A stretch of 64,000 bases of DNA from Pseudogemmobacter hezensis (GTDB lineage: Bacteria > Pseudomonadota > Alphaproteobacteria > Rhodobacterales > Rhodobacteraceae): positions 248,001 to 312,000 of the forward strand of contig NZ_JABJXT010000001.1 in assembly GCF_013155295.1 (NCBI RefSeq). Reading direction: 5' to 3'. The position numbers were made by a program, and so were the translations under genes. The notes under the pieces are model-generated. The model searched no databases. It had not been told where the DNA came from and saw nothing but the letters and a program-made list of their open reading frames with translations. Shown piece by piece: positions 16,761 to 26,934 of the stretch (its first letter is position 1; each line of letters opens with the position of its first letter).

Positions 16761-17429
16761 TCAGGCCAGCGCCAACCCGCCCATCAGCGAGGCAAAGAGC
16801 GCAGCCCCGTCTTTTGAGCCGTGCAGCGGCTCGAAAGCGCGCTCGGGGTGCGGCATCATCCCCAGCACCCGGCGGTTTTCAGAAAGCACCCCGGCAATAT
16901 CGCCCATCGAGCCATTGGGGTTCTCGCCATAGGTGAAGGCGATGCGATCCTCGGCCTGCAGGCGCGCAAGCGTTTCGGCATCGGTGGTATAATTGCCGTC
17001 GTGATGGGCAATCGGCACCCGGATTTCATCGCCTTTGGCATAGTTTGCGGTAAAGGCAGACTGGGTGGTGGCCACTTTCAGGGTGACCGTGCGGCAGATA
17101 TATTTCAGCCCGCTGTTGCGCATCAGAACGCCGGGCAAAAGACGCATCTCAGTCAGGATCTGGAAGCCATTGCAGATGCCGATCGCATAGCCGCCACGTT
17201 CGGTATGCGCCTTGACCGCCCCCACGATGGGGGACTGGGCGGCGATGGCACCGCAGCGCAGGTAATCGCCGTAGGAAAAGCCGCCAGGCACGCCGACAAC
17301 ATCGGTGCCTGCGGGCAATTCGCTGTCCTTATGCCACACGCGGGTGACCTGAAAGCCTGCCTTTTCAAAGGCTACGGCAAGGTCACGGTCGCAGTTCGAG
17401 CCGGGAAAGGTGATGACGGCGGCTTTCAT
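16761..17429 (-). CDS. purQ: Phosphoribosylformylglycinamidine synthase, glutaminase subunit PurQ
   Basis: The 222-residue class I glutaminase supplies ammonia for the fourth step of purine synthesis, together with PurL and PurS. The catalytic cysteine is C86 (AIGICNGFQ) and the partner residues are H194 and E196 in MMPHPERAFE. PGGFSYGDYLRCGA is diagnostic. purS, often directly upstream, is not between this gene and recN, and purL is not in the window. Confidence 0.96.
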   Translation of the reverse strand: MKAAVITFPGSNCDRDLAVAFEKAGFQVTRVWHKDSELPAGTDVVGVPGGFSYGDYLRCGAIAAQSPIVGAVKAHTERGGYAIGICNGFQILTEMRLLPGVLMRNSGLKYICRTVTLKVATTQSAFTANYAKGDEIRVPIAHHDGNYTTDAETLARLQAEDRIAFTYGENPNGSMGDIAGVLSENRRVLGMMPHPERAFEPLHGSKDGAALFASLMGGLALA

Positions 17430-17567
17430 GGGCGCTCTCCGGGATGCGGGCCTGAATCGGGGCGGGATGCAGATCAGGATGAAGGATGGGCCCCTCTTAC
17501 TGCAAGCCGCGCCCCAGTGCCAGATGCCAGGTGCCAGTTGTAAAATGCCAGATGTGCAGCAGCGGGA

Positions 17568-19223
17568 TCAGGCGCTGATCAGACTGCGGGCCGCCTCGCG
17601 GGCGGCATCCGAGATGGTATCGCCGGAAATCATCCGCGCGATTTCCTCGACGCGCTCGGGTTCAGACAGCGCGACCACGGTTGAAAGCGTGACATCACCC
17701 TCCACCCGCTTTTCGACCCGCCAGTGGTGGCGGCCGAGGGCTGCGACCTGGGGCGAGTGCGTCACGACCAGCACCTGGGCCTCGACCGCCAGATCGCGCA
17801 GCCTGCGCCCGACGGCATCCGCCGTGGCCCCGCCGACGCCGCGGTCGATCTCATCAAAGATCATCGTCAGGCCGGTGCCGCCGCCGGTCAGGCAAACCTT
17901 CAGCGCCAGCAAAAAGCGCGACAGCTCGCCGCCAGAAGCGATTTTGTTCAAAGGCCCGGGGGGCGCACCGGGATTGGTTGCGACGGTGAAGGTCACCTGA
18001 TCCTGGCCGTCGGGGCCCGGATCGCCCCTGGTGATTACGGTGCGAAAAACCGCCCGCTCCATCCTGAGGGGCGCAAGCTCGGCGGCCATCGCGGCATCGA
18101 GCCGCTCGCCCGCCCGCTGCCGCAGGCCCGTGATCCGCTCGGCCTCAAGAGACCAGGCCTGATCAGCCGCGGCAACGGCCGCCGCCAGACGGCCAAGCCC
18201 CGCCTCGCCCGCATCCAGCGCCTCAAGCCTTGCGCTGAGGCTGGCGGTATAGGCGGCCAGATCATCGGGCGAGACGCCGTGTTTTCGCGCAGCCGCCCGG
18301 ATCGCAAAGAGGCGTTCTTCGGTGCTTTCCAGCGCGGCGGGGTCGAAATCGAGCGCATGCAGCGCCGTCTCAATGCCCGATTGCGCCTCAGAAAGTTCGA
18401 TCATCGCCCGGGAAAGCGCGGAGAGGGGCTCATTCAGGCGGCCTTCGGCCTTATCGGCGGCGCCTTCCAGCCAGCGGCTGGCATCGCGCATCCGGCCCTC
18501 GGCCCCATCTTCAGAAAGGGCCGCCAGCGCCTTTGCGACATCCTCGCGGATGCGACCTGCCGCCTGCATCAGCCGCCGTTTCGCATCAAGCGCCGCCTCT
18601 TCGCCCGCCTCGGGGGCGAGGCGCTCCAGCTCACCCACGGCGTGACGCAGGAAATCTTCCTCGGTTTTGGCGCGGGCGATCTGTTCTTCGGCGGCGCTGA
18701 GTGCCTCACGGGCCTGCCGCCGCGCAGTCCAGAGATCGCGCAGGGGCGCAAGGTCGAAGGCCCCGAACAGATCCAGCAAAGTACGATGGCCGCGCGGGTT
18801 CAGAAGGCCGCGATCATCATGCTGACCGTGCAATTCCACCAGCGTTTCCGAGAGGTTGCGCAGCACCTCGGTTGAGACGCGGCGGTCATTGGCCCAGGCC
18901 TGACGCCGCCCGTCGGGATGGGCGACACGGCGCAGGATCAGCTCTCCGCCGGCATCGTCGCCGATTTCGACCCCGGCCTCTTCCAGGATCGCCGCCGCCG
19001 GATGGCCGGGGGGCAGCGCGAATACCGCCGCCACCTCGCCTTTGGCTGCGCCCTGGCGCACCAGGTCTGCCCGCCCTTTCCAGCCCAGCACCATGCCAAG
19101 CGCATCAAGCAGGATCGACTTGCCCGCCCCGGTCTCTCCGGTCAGCACATTCAGCCCCTCGCCCAATTCAAGCGAGAGCTGGTCAATGATCAGAATATCG
19201 CGGATTTCAAGCGAGATCAGCAT
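17568..19223 (-). CDS. recN: DNA repair protein RecN
   Basis: The protein has 551 residues from ATG 19223 (MLISLEIRDILIIDQ), the normal length for RecN; an in-frame extension upstream to 19343 is not conserved in character. It is an SMC-like ATPase of double-strand-break repair: Walker A GETGAGKSILLDALG near residue 30, long alpha-helical coiled-coil arms in the middle, and a C-terminal lobe with LSRFLLALKV and Walker B MIFDEIDRGVGG followed by VVTHSPQVAA. It follows bamD (64 bp between stop and start) on the minus strand. Confidence 0.95.
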   Translation of the reverse strand: MLISLEIRDILIIDQLSLELGEGLNVLTGETGAGKSILLDALGMVLGWKGRADLVRQGAAKGEVAAVFALPPGHPAAAILEEAGVEIGDDAGGELILRRVAHPDGRRQAWANDRRVSTEVLRNLSETLVELHGQHDDRGLLNPRGHRTLLDLFGAFDLAPLRDLWTARRQAREALSAAEEQIARAKTEEDFLRHAVGELERLAPEAGEEAALDAKRRLMQAAGRIREDVAKALAALSEDGAEGRMRDASRWLEGAADKAEGRLNEPLSALSRAMIELSEAQSGIETALHALDFDPAALESTEERLFAIRAAARKHGVSPDDLAAYTASLSARLEALDAGEAGLGRLAAAVAAADQAWSLEAERITGLRQRAGERLDAAMAAELAPLRMERAVFRTVITRGDPGPDGQDQVTFTVATNPGAPPGPLNKIASGGELSRFLLALKVCLTGGGTGLTMIFDEIDRGVGGATADAVGRRLRDLAVEAQVLVVTHSPQVAALGRHHWRVEKRVEGDVTLSTVVALSEPERVEEIARMISGDTISDAAREAARSLISA

Positions 19224-19287
19224 AGGTATTTCCGGCCTCAGCGCAGAGACAAGCCGGGCATGGGGCATCTGCCCCAGCCCTGCCCTC

Positions 19288-20181
19288 TTACAGCCATTCG
19301 CCCCGCACCATCTGGCGATAGGCCTTCGACAGCCAGCTGTCACCTTTGACCTCGGGCGAAAGTCCTTTGCCTTTCAACAGGTTGAAACCTTCCTGGTAGA
19401 AGGGCGAGGACTGGTAGTTATAGCCCAGGATCGCGCCTGCGGTCTGGGCCTCGGCCTCAAAGCCAAGCGCCAGATAGCATTCGATCAGACGGTAAAGCGC
19501 CTCGGCAGTATGGGTGGTGGTCTGATAATCCTGCACAACCGTGCGGAAGCGGTTCAGCGCCGCCGTGTAGTGCCGTTTTTTCAGATAGTAGCGCCCGATC
19601 TCCATTTCCTTTGCCGCGAGATGGTCAAAGGCGAGATCGAATTTCATGATCGCCGAGGTGGTATATTCGCTGTCGGGATATTGCTCGATCACTTCGCGCA
19701 GCGCTACAAGCGCCTGGAAAGTCAGGCCCTGGTCGCGGCCAACATCCTCGATCTGGTCGTAATAGCTCAGCGCCATCAGATAGGCGGCATAGGGCGCATC
19801 TTCGTCATCGGGGTAGAAATCGATGAAACGCTGCGCCGCGGCGCGGGCCTCTTCGTATTTCTTCGTCTTGTGATTAACGAAAGCCTGCATGATCAGGGCG
19901 CGGCGGGCAAATTCCGAATAGGGATAAAGCCGCTCAACCTCCTGGAAATACATCAGCGAGTCGCCTGCGCGACGGGCGGTTTCCAGCTCTAACTCGCCCT
20001 TGCGATAGATCTCTTCTGCGGTCAGCGCCTCAAGCGCCTCTGTCTTGGAGGGCTTACCGCCACCGCCGCAGGCCGAAAGCGCGACCGTCAGCAGCAATGC
20101 CGCACCGATCCGCAATTGCCGCGCGTTTTGCCCCGGTATCATTTTCCCCGGTGTCTTTTGCCGCGGTGCCTTGCCTGCCAT
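19288..20181 (-). CDS. bamD: Outer-membrane assembly lipoprotein BamD (ComL)
   Basis: About 297 residues from ATG 20181; an alternative ATG at 20142 would remove 13 residues. The signal peptide ends in the lipobox LSAC with lipidated cysteine C38. The mature protein consists of TPR repeats, including AEEIYRKGELE, YFQEVERLYPYSEFA and AAAQRFIDFYPDDEDA, the hallmark of BamD. It is an essential partner of BamA in inserting beta-barrel proteins. The lpxC-bamD-recN order downstream of ftsZ is typical of Rhodobacterales. Confidence 0.94.
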   Translation of the reverse strand: MAGKAPRQKTPGKMIPGQNARQLRIGAALLLTVALSACGGGGKPSKTEALEALTAEEIYRKGELELETARRAGDSLMYFQEVERLYPYSEFARRALIMQAFVNHKTKKYEEARAAAQRFIDFYPDDEDAPYAAYLMALSYYDQIEDVGRDQGLTFQALVALREVIEQYPDSEYTTSAIMKFDLAFDHLAAKEMEIGRYYLKKRHYTAALNRFRTVVQDYQTTTHTAEALYRLIECYLALGFEAEAQTAGAILGYNYQSSPFYQEGFNLLKGKGLSPEVKGDSWLSKAYRQMVRGEWL

Positions 20182-20309
20182 ATTCCGCTTACCCAAACCT
20201 GACTTCCTTGCCCGGACCTGCCTGGAGGCCGATGGGGCCCTCCCCAAAGACCTGCCGATGGCCCGTTCTTACGGGGCGCATCCTGGCGATTTGCCCTGTC
20301 CTAGCACAG

Positions 20310-20354
20310 AAAAATCGGCTGCGCAAAATGCCTTTATTCGCCTTTGCGCAGCCG
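20310..20354 (-). terminator. Rho-independent terminator of lpxC
   Basis: A perfect 12-bp stem (20316-20327 with 20343-20354) is followed on the minus strand by ATTTTTC. It ends the lpxC transcript and separates it from bamD. Confidence 0.88.
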
Positions 20355-20389
20355 TAACTTCATGAAACGCCTGAATTCAGCGTATAGCT

Positions 20390-21334
20390 TCAGGCAGCAC
20401 GCCGTCTGGACGAGGGCAGGTCCCCCATATGCACACCGATTCCAGGCAGCTTCCCGCCGATCCGCGACGAGCTTTCCTCGATACGGAAGTTCTCAGGATC
20501 GGCAAACAGCGCCCGCAGCAGGCGGTTCGTCATCGCATGCCCGGCGCGGATGCCGGTATAGAGGCCAAGAATCGGCCCGCCTGCCAGCGACAGATCGCCA
20601 ACCGCGTCCAGCATCTTGTGGCGCACCGGCTCGTCCTCGTGGCGCAGACCGCCGGGCGAGACGACACGATCGCCGTCAAAGACCACCGCATTGTCCAGCG
20701 TGCCGCCAAGGGCCAGACCACGCTCGCGCATGGCATCGACATCGGACTGGCGGCAGAAGGTGCGGCTATCGGACAGTTCGCGCACGAAAGCGCCGTTCGA
20801 CATCCGCAGATGACGTTCCTGGGTGCCGATTGCGGCCTCTGCAAACTCGATACGGAAGTCGATTTCCAGCATATCGGCGGGCTCAAGGCGGGCGACGGCC
20901 TCGCCCTCGCGCACCTCGACAGGACGCAACACGCGGACGGTGCGGATGCCTGCCTGCTGCGCCTTAAGGCCAGCTGCCAGGAAAGACTGGACGAAGGGTT
21001 CGGCCGAGCCGTCAAGGATCGGCACTTCGCCGCCATCAATCTCGATCAGCGCATTGTGGATCGCACAGCCAGCCAGGGCTGCGGTCAGGTGTTCAATCGT
21101 TGAGACCGAAACGCCATCGGCATTTTCGACCACCGTGCACAGGCGAGACGGCGTCACTGCCGACCAGATGGCCGGCACATCGGCGCGACGGCCGCTGCCA
21201 TCGGCAAGAATGTCAGTACGGCGAAACCAGATGCCGTGATTGGCCGGGGCCGGCCGCACCGTCATGCGGACAGACTCGCCGGTGTGGAGGCCCACCCCCA
21301 CAAAGCTGACTGCGGTATTCAGTGTGTTCTGCAC
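20390..21334 (-). CDS. lpxC: UDP-3-O-acyl-N-acetylglucosamine deacetylase LpxC
   Basis: The 314-residue zinc deacetylase catalyses the committed step of lipid A synthesis. It starts MQNTLNTAVSFVGVGLH and carries STIEHLTAAL (H82 is the first zinc ligand), the second motif RHKMLDAVGDLSLAG (zinc His and Asp) and the catalytic histidine region AGHAMTNRLLRAL. It follows ftsZ but has its own terminator on each side, so it is probably a separate transcript. A 23-bp palindrome lies 159 bp upstream. Confidence 0.96.
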   Translation of the reverse strand: MQNTLNTAVSFVGVGLHTGESVRMTVRPAPANHGIWFRRTDILADGSGRRADVPAIWSAVTPSRLCTVVENADGVSVSTIEHLTAALAGCAIHNALIEIDGGEVPILDGSAEPFVQSFLAAGLKAQQAGIRTVRVLRPVEVREGEAVARLEPADMLEIDFRIEFAEAAIGTQERHLRMSNGAFVRELSDSRTFCRQSDVDAMRERGLALGGTLDNAVVFDGDRVVSPGGLRHEDEPVRHKMLDAVGDLSLAGGPILGLYTGIRAGHAMTNRLLRALFADPENFRIEESSSRIGGKLPGIGVHMGDLPSSRRRAA

Positions 21335-21492
21335 CCTGGTGCCTCTTTCGTTTCCGGTGGTCTGACTGATCAGTCTGGCTGTCAGCCTGCCGTTCCGGCT
21401 TTGCTCTTTTCGCTCAGAGAGAAGGTCTCCCCTGCGTCGTTAAGAGTAGTTAGTAAAAGGTAACGCCAACCACAATTCACCTTTTGCAACGG

Positions 21493-21515
21493 TTTGTGAC
21501 ACCCGGTGTCACAAA
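21493..21515. promoter_or_regulatory. 23-bp near-perfect palindrome upstream of lpxC
   Basis: The arm TTTGTGACACC (21493-21503) is followed by one base and its exact inverted copy (21505-21515). TGCAAC flanks the palindrome on both sides in direct orientation. It lies between the ftsZ terminator and lpxC, with no T-run, so an operator for a dimeric regulator is more likely than a terminator. The regulator is unknown. Confidence 0.55.
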
Positions 21516-21537
21516 TGCAACCACTTGTTTTAAAAAG

Positions 21538-21561
21538 AAAAAAGGAGCGATAAATCGCTCC
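21538..21561 (-). terminator. Rho-independent terminator of ftsZ
   Basis: GGAGCGA (21544-21550) pairs with TCGCTCC (21555-21561), followed on the minus strand by TTTTTTCTTTTT. It lies about 50 bp after the ftsZ stop. Confidence 0.88.
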
Positions 21562-21609
21562 CTTTGTCGTCTTTGTTTCTGCCCGTTTGGTTCGGTTTGC
21601 CCGATTAAC

Positions 21610-23373
21610 TCAGTTCGCCTGCCTTCTGAGGAAGGCCGGGATCTCGATCTTGTCCTGCTCATTGCCACCTTCGGCCTCATCATCATAAGAGGTGACGGGC
21701 GGCTGCTGACGATGCGACTGCGCGGGGCTGCGCTCAGCCTGGGCGCCACCCTCAAGATGGCCCGCCATACGGTTGATCAGCGAACCGATCCCGAAGCGCG
21801 GACGACCTGCGGCCTGGGGCTCTGGCTGGGCTGCAGCCTGGGGCTGAGGCGCGGTTTTGGGGTTCTTTTGCACAGCGGTGGCCAGACGGGCCAGGGCCGC
21901 CGGGCTGGGCTGACCGGGCACATGCGGGCGCGGGGCCACGAAAGAGCCAGCCTCTGCCTCAAGCGAAGGCGAACGGGGCGCTGCGACCTGGGGCTGCGGT
22001 GCGGCCGGGCGCGGACGATAGACCGGCGGCGGGACTTCGGCAGCATTGCCGTGATCCTCGGCCTCATAGCGCGGGGCGAAAGCGCCACCATGGCTGTTGT
22101 CGCCTGCACCGAAAAGATCATCCGCACGCGGACGCGGCGCGGCCGGAGCAGCCTGCTGCGGTGCGGGCTGATAAGCCGGGGCCTGTGCTGCAGGAGCCTG
22201 CGCGACCGGGGCCGGAGCCGGAGCCGGCTGAGCGGGGGCCGGTTGCGCCGGAGCAGCATAGGTTGGCTGCGGGGCCTGCGCCGCTGCGGGCACAAAAGCC
22301 ACTTCGGGCACGTCGCTATGGGCGTCATGCTGCGCGGTCGGCTGCAGTTGCAGCGGCTGTGCGATCGGGCGACGCGCGATCGGCTGCTCAGGCTTTGACT
22401 GAACCGCCGCATCGATGCCGGTGGCAACGACAGAAACGCGGATGCGGCCTTCCATCGTATTGTCCAGCGTGGAACCGACGATGATATTCGCCTCGGGATC
22501 AACCTTTTCGCGGATGATATTCGCGGCCTCGTCCAGCTCGAACAGGGTCAGGTCGTGACCGCCGGTGATCGAGATCAGCACGCCTTTGGCGCCATTGAGG
22601 CTGATTTCATCCAGCAGCGGGTTGGCAATCGCCTTCTCAGCGGCCTGGACGGCGCGATCTTCGCCATCAGCCTCGCCCGTGCCCATCATGGCTTTACCCA
22701 TCTCATCCATCACCGAACGGACATCGGCGAAGTCGAGGTTGATGATGCCCGGGCGAACCATCAGATCGGTCACCCCTTTGACGCCCTGGTAAAGCACGTC
22801 ATCGGCCATTGCAAAGGCTTCGGTAAAGGTGGTGCGGTCATTGGCCAGACGGAAGAGGTTCTGGTTCGGAATGATGATCAGCGTATCGACCACCTTCTGC
22901 AGCGCCTCGATCCCCTCTTCGGCCTGGCGCATACGCTTGCCGCCCTCAAACGAGAAGGGCTTGGTCACCACGCCAACCGTCAGCACGCCCAGCTCACGCG
23001 CGGCCTGCGCGATGATCGGCGCGGCCCCGGTGCCGGTACCACCGCCCATCCCGGCGGTGATAAAGCACATATGCGCGCCCGCCAGATGGTCGACAATCTC
23101 TTCGATGGTTTCTTCGGCAGCAGCAGCGCCGATGGCCGGACGGGCCCCTGCCCCCAGACCCTCGGTCACTTTCAGACCCATCTGGATCCGGGCATGCGCC
23201 ATGGACTGCTGCAGCGCCTGGGCATCGGTATTCGCAACCACGAATTCCACGCCATCAAGCTCTTTTTCGATCATGTTATTGACCGCGTTGCCGCCCGCGC
23301 CGCCCACACCAAAGACGGTGATGCGCGGCTTCAGCTCTTCACGCTGGTTCGCCATCGTCAGATTGAGTGCCAT
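21610..23373 (-). CDS. ftsZ: Cell division GTPase FtsZ
   Basis: The 587-residue tubulin homologue starts at ATG 23373 ([16 protein letters not shown]). The GTP-binding domain has [11 protein letters not shown] and the signature GMGGGTGTG at 108-116, and the T7 synergy loop region is intact ([11 protein letters not shown]). A Pro/Ala/Gln-rich disordered linker of some 230 residues follows from about 330, longer than in E. coli but usual for alphaproteobacteria. The chain ends in the conserved [11 protein letters not shown] tail that binds FtsA. Its own 299-bp leader separates it from ftsA. Confidence 0.97.
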   Translation of the reverse strand: MALNLTMANQREELKPRITVFGVGGAGGNAVNNMIEKELDGVEFVVANTDAQALQQSMAHARIQMGLKVTEGLGAGARPAIGAAAAEETIEEIVDHLAGAHMCFITAGMGGGTGTGAAPIIAQAARELGVLTVGVVTKPFSFEGGKRMRQAEEGIEALQKVVDTLIIIPNQNLFRLANDRTTFTEAFAMADDVLYQGVKGVTDLMVRPGIINLDFADVRSVMDEMGKAMMGTGEADGEDRAVQAAEKAIANPLLDEISLNGAKGVLISITGGHDLTLFELDEAANIIREKVDPEANIIVGSTLDNTMEGRIRVSVVATGIDAAVQSKPEQPIARRPIAQPLQLQPTAQHDAHSDVPEVAFVPAAAQAPQPTYAAPAQPAPAQPAPAPAPVAQAPAAQAPAYQPAPQQAAPAAPRPRADDLFGAGDNSHGGAFAPRYEAEDHGNAAEVPPPVYRPRPAAPQPQVAAPRSPSLEAEAGSFVAPRPHVPGQPSPAALARLATAVQKNPKTAPQPQAAAQPEPQAAGRPRFGIGSLINRMAGHLEGGAQAERSPAQSHRQQPPVTSYDDEAEGGNEQDKIEIPAFLRRQAN

Positions 23374-23623
23374 GGTTCCGCCTGTCCGTTTCTTGTATGC
23401 CAATCGTCAAGGTTATTACCCGCAAACCTTAACAAGGCGTTTTCTGAAGTATATTTACTGCTCCGGGCGCCCCCGGAATGCCGTTTTCTCGGTTGATTGG
23501 GCCCTGCGACCCGCTGGCTGCCCTGTCTGTCCCGAACAAAGCACACCACTTAGCGCCCGAGTCTAACGACATCGGCGAATGAGGTCACGGAAAAAATCGC
23601 AGTTTACTACAAAATATAGGGGC

Positions 23624-23647
23624 AATCCCGCCTGGATAGGCGGGATT
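23624..23647 (-). terminator. Hairpin between ftsA and ftsZ
   Basis: AATCCCGCC (23624-23632) pairs with GGCGGGATT (23639-23647). It lies 26 bp after the ftsA stop. The T-run on the minus strand is not immediate, so it may only partly terminate. The rest of the 23374-23672 spacer must hold an ftsZ promoter that I could not define. Confidence 0.55.
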
Positions 23648-23672
23648 TCGCAAGTGGTGCCGTATCCAGGGG

Positions 23673-25007
23673 TTACCAGTTGTCGCGGAACCATCTGAAC
23701 GCCTTGCGCAGCGACTTCGCCGGATAGCGTTCAGCGGGAACCTCAAAGTCCCACCACTCGTCCTGCGGGTGCGCCGCGAAAAGGCACAAGCCCACCGCGC
23801 TGGCAAAGGCCGCGCCGGTCGCCGCCTGCGGCAGACCCTGCACACGCAAAGGCCGGCCCAGCCGCACGCGCTGGCCAAGGATCCGGCTGGCCAGCATATC
23901 CAGGCCCGGGATCTGGCTGCCGCCCCCCGTCAGCACGATCTGCTGGCTGGGCAGATGGTCAAAGCCCGCCGCATCCAGAACCGCCCGCGCCTCTTCGAGG
24001 ATCTCTTCCACCCGCGGACGCATGATGCCGATCAGCTCGGTCCTGGAAATCCGGCGGCGATCCTTCTCCCAGTCGCCGCTTTCGCCGCCCAGCTCGATCA
24101 TGTCACGATCATCCATGCCAGTGGCATGCAGGCCCCCGTGACGGGTCTTGATCTTCTCGGCATCGGCGGTCGGGATATAAAGCCCTTTCGAGATGTCTGC
24201 CGTCACGTGATCGCCGCCCATCCGCACGGAATCGGCATAGATCATGTGCTTTTTCATGAAGATCGACACGCCCGTCGCGCCGCCGCCCATGTCAATGCAG
24301 GCCGCGCCCAGCTCTTGCTCGTCCTCGACCAGCGAAGAGATGGCCGAGGCATAGGCCGAAGAGGCGATCCCCGCCAGTTCAAGATCACAGCGCTGGATGC
24401 AGTAAAGCAGGTTCTGGATCGCGGAATCCGCCACCGACAGCAGGTGCATGTCGCAGGCCAGGCGATTGCCGATCTGGCCGCGCGGATCCGCCAGACCCGA
24501 GCGGTGATCCAGCGCGAAATTCACCGGCTGCGCGTGCAGAACCTCACGCCCTGGCCCGATATCGGGCATGTCGCAAGAGGCCAGAACGCGGGCGATATCC
24601 TGTTCGGTGACGACATTGTCTTCGAGATCGATCTCACCCGCCAGCCCGTAAGAGCGCGGCTCGGCGCCCGAGAAACAGGCGATCACGTGGTCAACGCGGA
24701 CATTGGCCATCTTCTGCGCCGCCTGGACGGCGGTGCGGATGGCGCGTTCGGTCTCATTCATCACCGCGATCTCGCCAAAGCGCACCCCGCGCGAACGGGT
24801 GGTGGCGGCCCCGATGATGCGGAATTTCGACTGGCCGGCCATCGGGCCGACGCCCTCGACCTCGCGCAGGCGGGCCTCGCCGTCGAAGCGCAGGATGAGG
24901 CAGGCGATCTTCGAGGTGCCCACATCAAGAATTGCAATAACGCCCCGCTGCATAGCAGCCCGGCGCATGTTCCGCATGGCGCGTTGGGTCTGGTAGAGGT
25001 CGGTCAC
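23673..25007 (-). CDS. ftsA: Cell division protein FtsA
   Basis: This 444-residue actin-like ATPase anchors FtsZ to the membrane. The phosphate-1 loop is AILDVGTSKIACLI near residue 26, with CIDMGGGATGVSIF and LTGGGSQIPGLD as the other actin-fold signatures. The C-terminus RKAFRWFRDNW fits the amphipathic membrane-targeting helix. It overlaps ftsQ by 4 bp, indicating coupled translation. Confidence 0.96.
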   Translation of the reverse strand: MTDLYQTQRAMRNMRRAAMQRGVIAILDVGTSKIACLILRFDGEARLREVEGVGPMAGQSKFRIIGAATTRSRGVRFGEIAVMNETERAIRTAVQAAQKMANVRVDHVIACFSGAEPRSYGLAGEIDLEDNVVTEQDIARVLASCDMPDIGPGREVLHAQPVNFALDHRSGLADPRGQIGNRLACDMHLLSVADSAIQNLLYCIQRCDLELAGIASSAYASAISSLVEDEQELGAACIDMGGGATGVSIFMKKHMIYADSVRMGGDHVTADISKGLYIPTADAEKIKTRHGGLHATGMDDRDMIELGGESGDWEKDRRRISRTELIGIMRPRVEEILEEARAVLDAAGFDHLPSQQIVLTGGGSQIPGLDMLASRILGQRVRLGRPLRVQGLPQAATGAAFASAVGLCLFAAHPQDEWWDFEVPAERYPAKSLRKAFRWFRDNW

Positions 25008-25978
25008 AATTCGGTCTCCACGGTTTCGGGCAGGGGATCGAGGCCACGGCCACGACGCATTTCATTCATCGCAAAAGGGGTCAGACGCAGGGTCGGACGG
25101 GTCGGCAGACGCAGATCGACCGAGGCCAGATCACGCGCCAGCATGTCCTGCGCCTTGTCCAGCGCCAGCAGGCGCTCCAGCGCGCGCACGGGGTTGTCCT
25201 CGGGCAAAAGGATACGCTGGTCGCGGTCAAGCACGATGTCCCAGCGACGCTCGCCCATGCGGACAAGGCCGCGCACACGAGACGCAATCGGCCCGGCGGC
25301 CGCCAGGATCTGCAGCGCCTCGGGCGTTGCCACATCCGCGCCCTGCCCCGCGATCAGCGGCAGATCGGCGCGGTCGCCACGCTCAAAAAGGCCCGCGACA
25401 CGGTGGCCGGTTTCATCAACCATGGTCAGACCATCGGCCTGACGCCAGACCAGCACCGGCTGACGTTCAGTTATAATCACGCTGAGAATGCCGCCAGAGC
25501 GCACCCGCAGCTCGGCGCTTTTTACCGCGTCGAGTTCCTCGACCCGGGCCCGCGCGGCCTCAAGATCCAGATCGAACGAGCTTTTGGGCAGGTTCAGATC
25601 CAGCCGCGCCCGCACCGCATCGCCCAGCTCGGGCGTGCTGCCCTCGATCGAGATCAGCGAGACCATGAATTCGGGGCGCTGCTCAAATTTCTCGCGCAGG
25701 TCGGTAAAGACGCCAATCGCCGCGTTGCGCCGCGCCTCATCGCCCAGGTAAACCGTCACCGCCAGCGCCAGCCCGCAGATCGGCAGGCCGACACGCAGCA
25801 TGGTGCGCAGGTAAGGCGTCAGCATGACGCGCTGCATCCGGTAGGCCCAGACCGTCGGCGCCGGATCATGCGCCACCGGGGCGCGGGTCATCGGCGGCTC
25901 GGCCCGGCCAGCCGCGCGGCCAGCGCGATAACCGCTGTGTTTCGCGGCCCGCAGGCGAAAGGGGATCAGCGATCGCAT
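25004..25978 (-). CDS. ftsQ: Cell division protein FtsQ
   Basis: The protein has about 324 residues from ATG 25978, which lies just inside the 3' end of ddl; a start 27 bases upstream is possible. A basic cytoplasmic tail of about 70 residues leads to one membrane helix ([16 protein letters not shown]), then a POTRA domain ([24 protein letters not shown]) and the FtsQ beta domain. It is a bitopic scaffold of the divisome that recruits FtsL/FtsB. Confidence 0.93.
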   Translation of the reverse strand: MRSLIPFRLRAAKHSGYRAGRAAGRAEPPMTRAPVAHDPAPTVWAYRMQRVMLTPYLRTMLRVGLPICGLALAVTVYLGDEARRNAAIGVFTDLREKFEQRPEFMVSLISIEGSTPELGDAVRARLDLNLPKSSFDLDLEAARARVEELDAVKSAELRVRSGGILSVIITERQPVLVWRQADGLTMVDETGHRVAGLFERGDRADLPLIAGQGADVATPEALQILAAAGPIASRVRGLVRMGERRWDIVLDRDQRILLPEDNPVRALERLLALDKAQDMLARDLASVDLRLPTRPTLRLTPFAMNEMRRGRGLDPLPETVETEL

Positions 25979-26883
25979 GAGGCATCCTCGACCAGCCAGG
26001 AGCACAGTTCCGGGAAGGAAATGCCCTGATGCGCTGCCTGTTCGGGCGCAAGCGAGGTCGGCGTCATGCCGGGCTGGGTGTTCACCTCCAAAAGCACAAG
26101 GCCCGCAAGGCCGCGCGTCTCATCCCAGCGGAAATCCGAGCGCGACAGCCCGCGGCAGCCAAGCGCCTGATGCGCCCGGACCGCGATATCAAGACAGGCA
26201 TCGGCGATCTCCTGCGGCAGATCAGCCGGGATCACATGGCGCGAGCCACCCGTTTTATATTTCGCATCATAGTCATACCAGCCATCGGTGACGATATCGG
26301 TCACCGCCAGCGGCCGATCCCCCATCACCGCGACCGTCATCTCACGGCCGGGCACATAGGTTTCCACCATCACCTGGGCGGGCATGGTTTCGGCAAGGCG
26401 CGGCGCGTTTGATCCGGGATGAACCAGGTAGACGCCGACCGAAGAGCCCTCATTATTGGGTTTGACCACATAGGGGGGCGGCAGGACATGGCCCTCGGCC
26501 ACCGCCTCGCGCGAGACGATCACGCTGTCGACCACCGGCAGGCCTGCGGTGCGGAACACCTCTTTCGAGCGCGACTTGTCCATCGCCAGCGACGAGGCCA
26601 GCACCCCCGAATGGGTGTAAGGGATCTTCAGCCATTCCAGGATACCCTGCACGCAGCCATCCTCGCCCCAGCGACCATGCAGCGCATTGAAAACGGCATC
26701 AGGGCGGATCTCGGCCAGACGCGCGACCAGATCCCGGCCTGCATCCACCTCAACCACATCATAACCCGCCTCACGCAGCGCTTTGGCGCATTCATGCCCG
26801 GTCGAGAGAGAAACCTCCCGCTCGGCCGACATGCCGCCCATCAAAACCGCCACGCGGGGAAATCTGCCCGATCCCGCCGCCAT
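25966..26883 (-). CDS. ddl: D-alanine--D-alanine ligase
   Basis: The 305-residue ATP-grasp enzyme makes the D-Ala-D-Ala dipeptide for peptidoglycan. It starts with [19 protein letters not shown] and contains [23 protein letters not shown] and the C-terminal [11 protein letters not shown] metal/ATP site. It is the first gene after a 158-bp spacer that carries a perfect CtrA-type box, so it is likely the promoter-proximal gene of ddl-ftsQ-ftsA. Confidence 0.96.
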   Translation of the reverse strand: MAAGSGRFPRVAVLMGGMSAEREVSLSTGHECAKALREAGYDVVEVDAGRDLVARLAEIRPDAVFNALHGRWGEDGCVQGILEWLKIPYTHSGVLASSLAMDKSRSKEVFRTAGLPVVDSVIVSREAVAEGHVLPPPYVVKPNNEGSSVGVYLVHPGSNAPRLAETMPAQVMVETYVPGREMTVAVMGDRPLAVTDIVTDGWYDYDAKYKTGGSRHVIPADLPQEIADACLDIAVRAHQALGCRGLSRSDFRWDETRGLAGLVLLEVNTQPGMTPTSLAPEQAAHQGISFPELCSWLVEDASCDR

Positions 26884-26888
26884 TTACT

Positions 26889-26905
26889 GCCTCTCGGGGT
26901 CTTTG
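26889..26905. promoter_or_regulatory. Short hairpin just upstream of ddl
   Basis: GGGGTC and GACCCC pair around the loop TTTGT, directly before the ddl start. It may affect ddl translation, but this is only a structural observation. Confidence 0.3.
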
Positions 26906-26919
26906 TGACCCCTTATTGA

Positions 26920-26934
26920 TTAATTCCGGCTTAA
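26920..26934. promoter_or_regulatory. CtrA-type box TTAA-N7-TTAA upstream of ddl-ftsQA
   Basis: TTAA (26920-26923), seven bases TTCCGGC, and TTAA (26931-26934) match the full CtrA consensus exactly. It is 37-51 bases before the ddl start, in the position of a promoter element. In Caulobacter, CtrA controls ftsQA transcription; applying that here is inference. Confidence 0.5.

Noticed and set aside
17430-17567. purS between recN and purQ
   Set aside because: The 138-bp gap has no frame long enough or similar to PurS; it only shows short imperfect GCCAGATG-like repeats.
21440-21453. CtrA site TTAA...TTAG upstream of lpxC
   Set aside because: The spacing is six bases instead of seven and the second half is TTAG, so it is probably chance.
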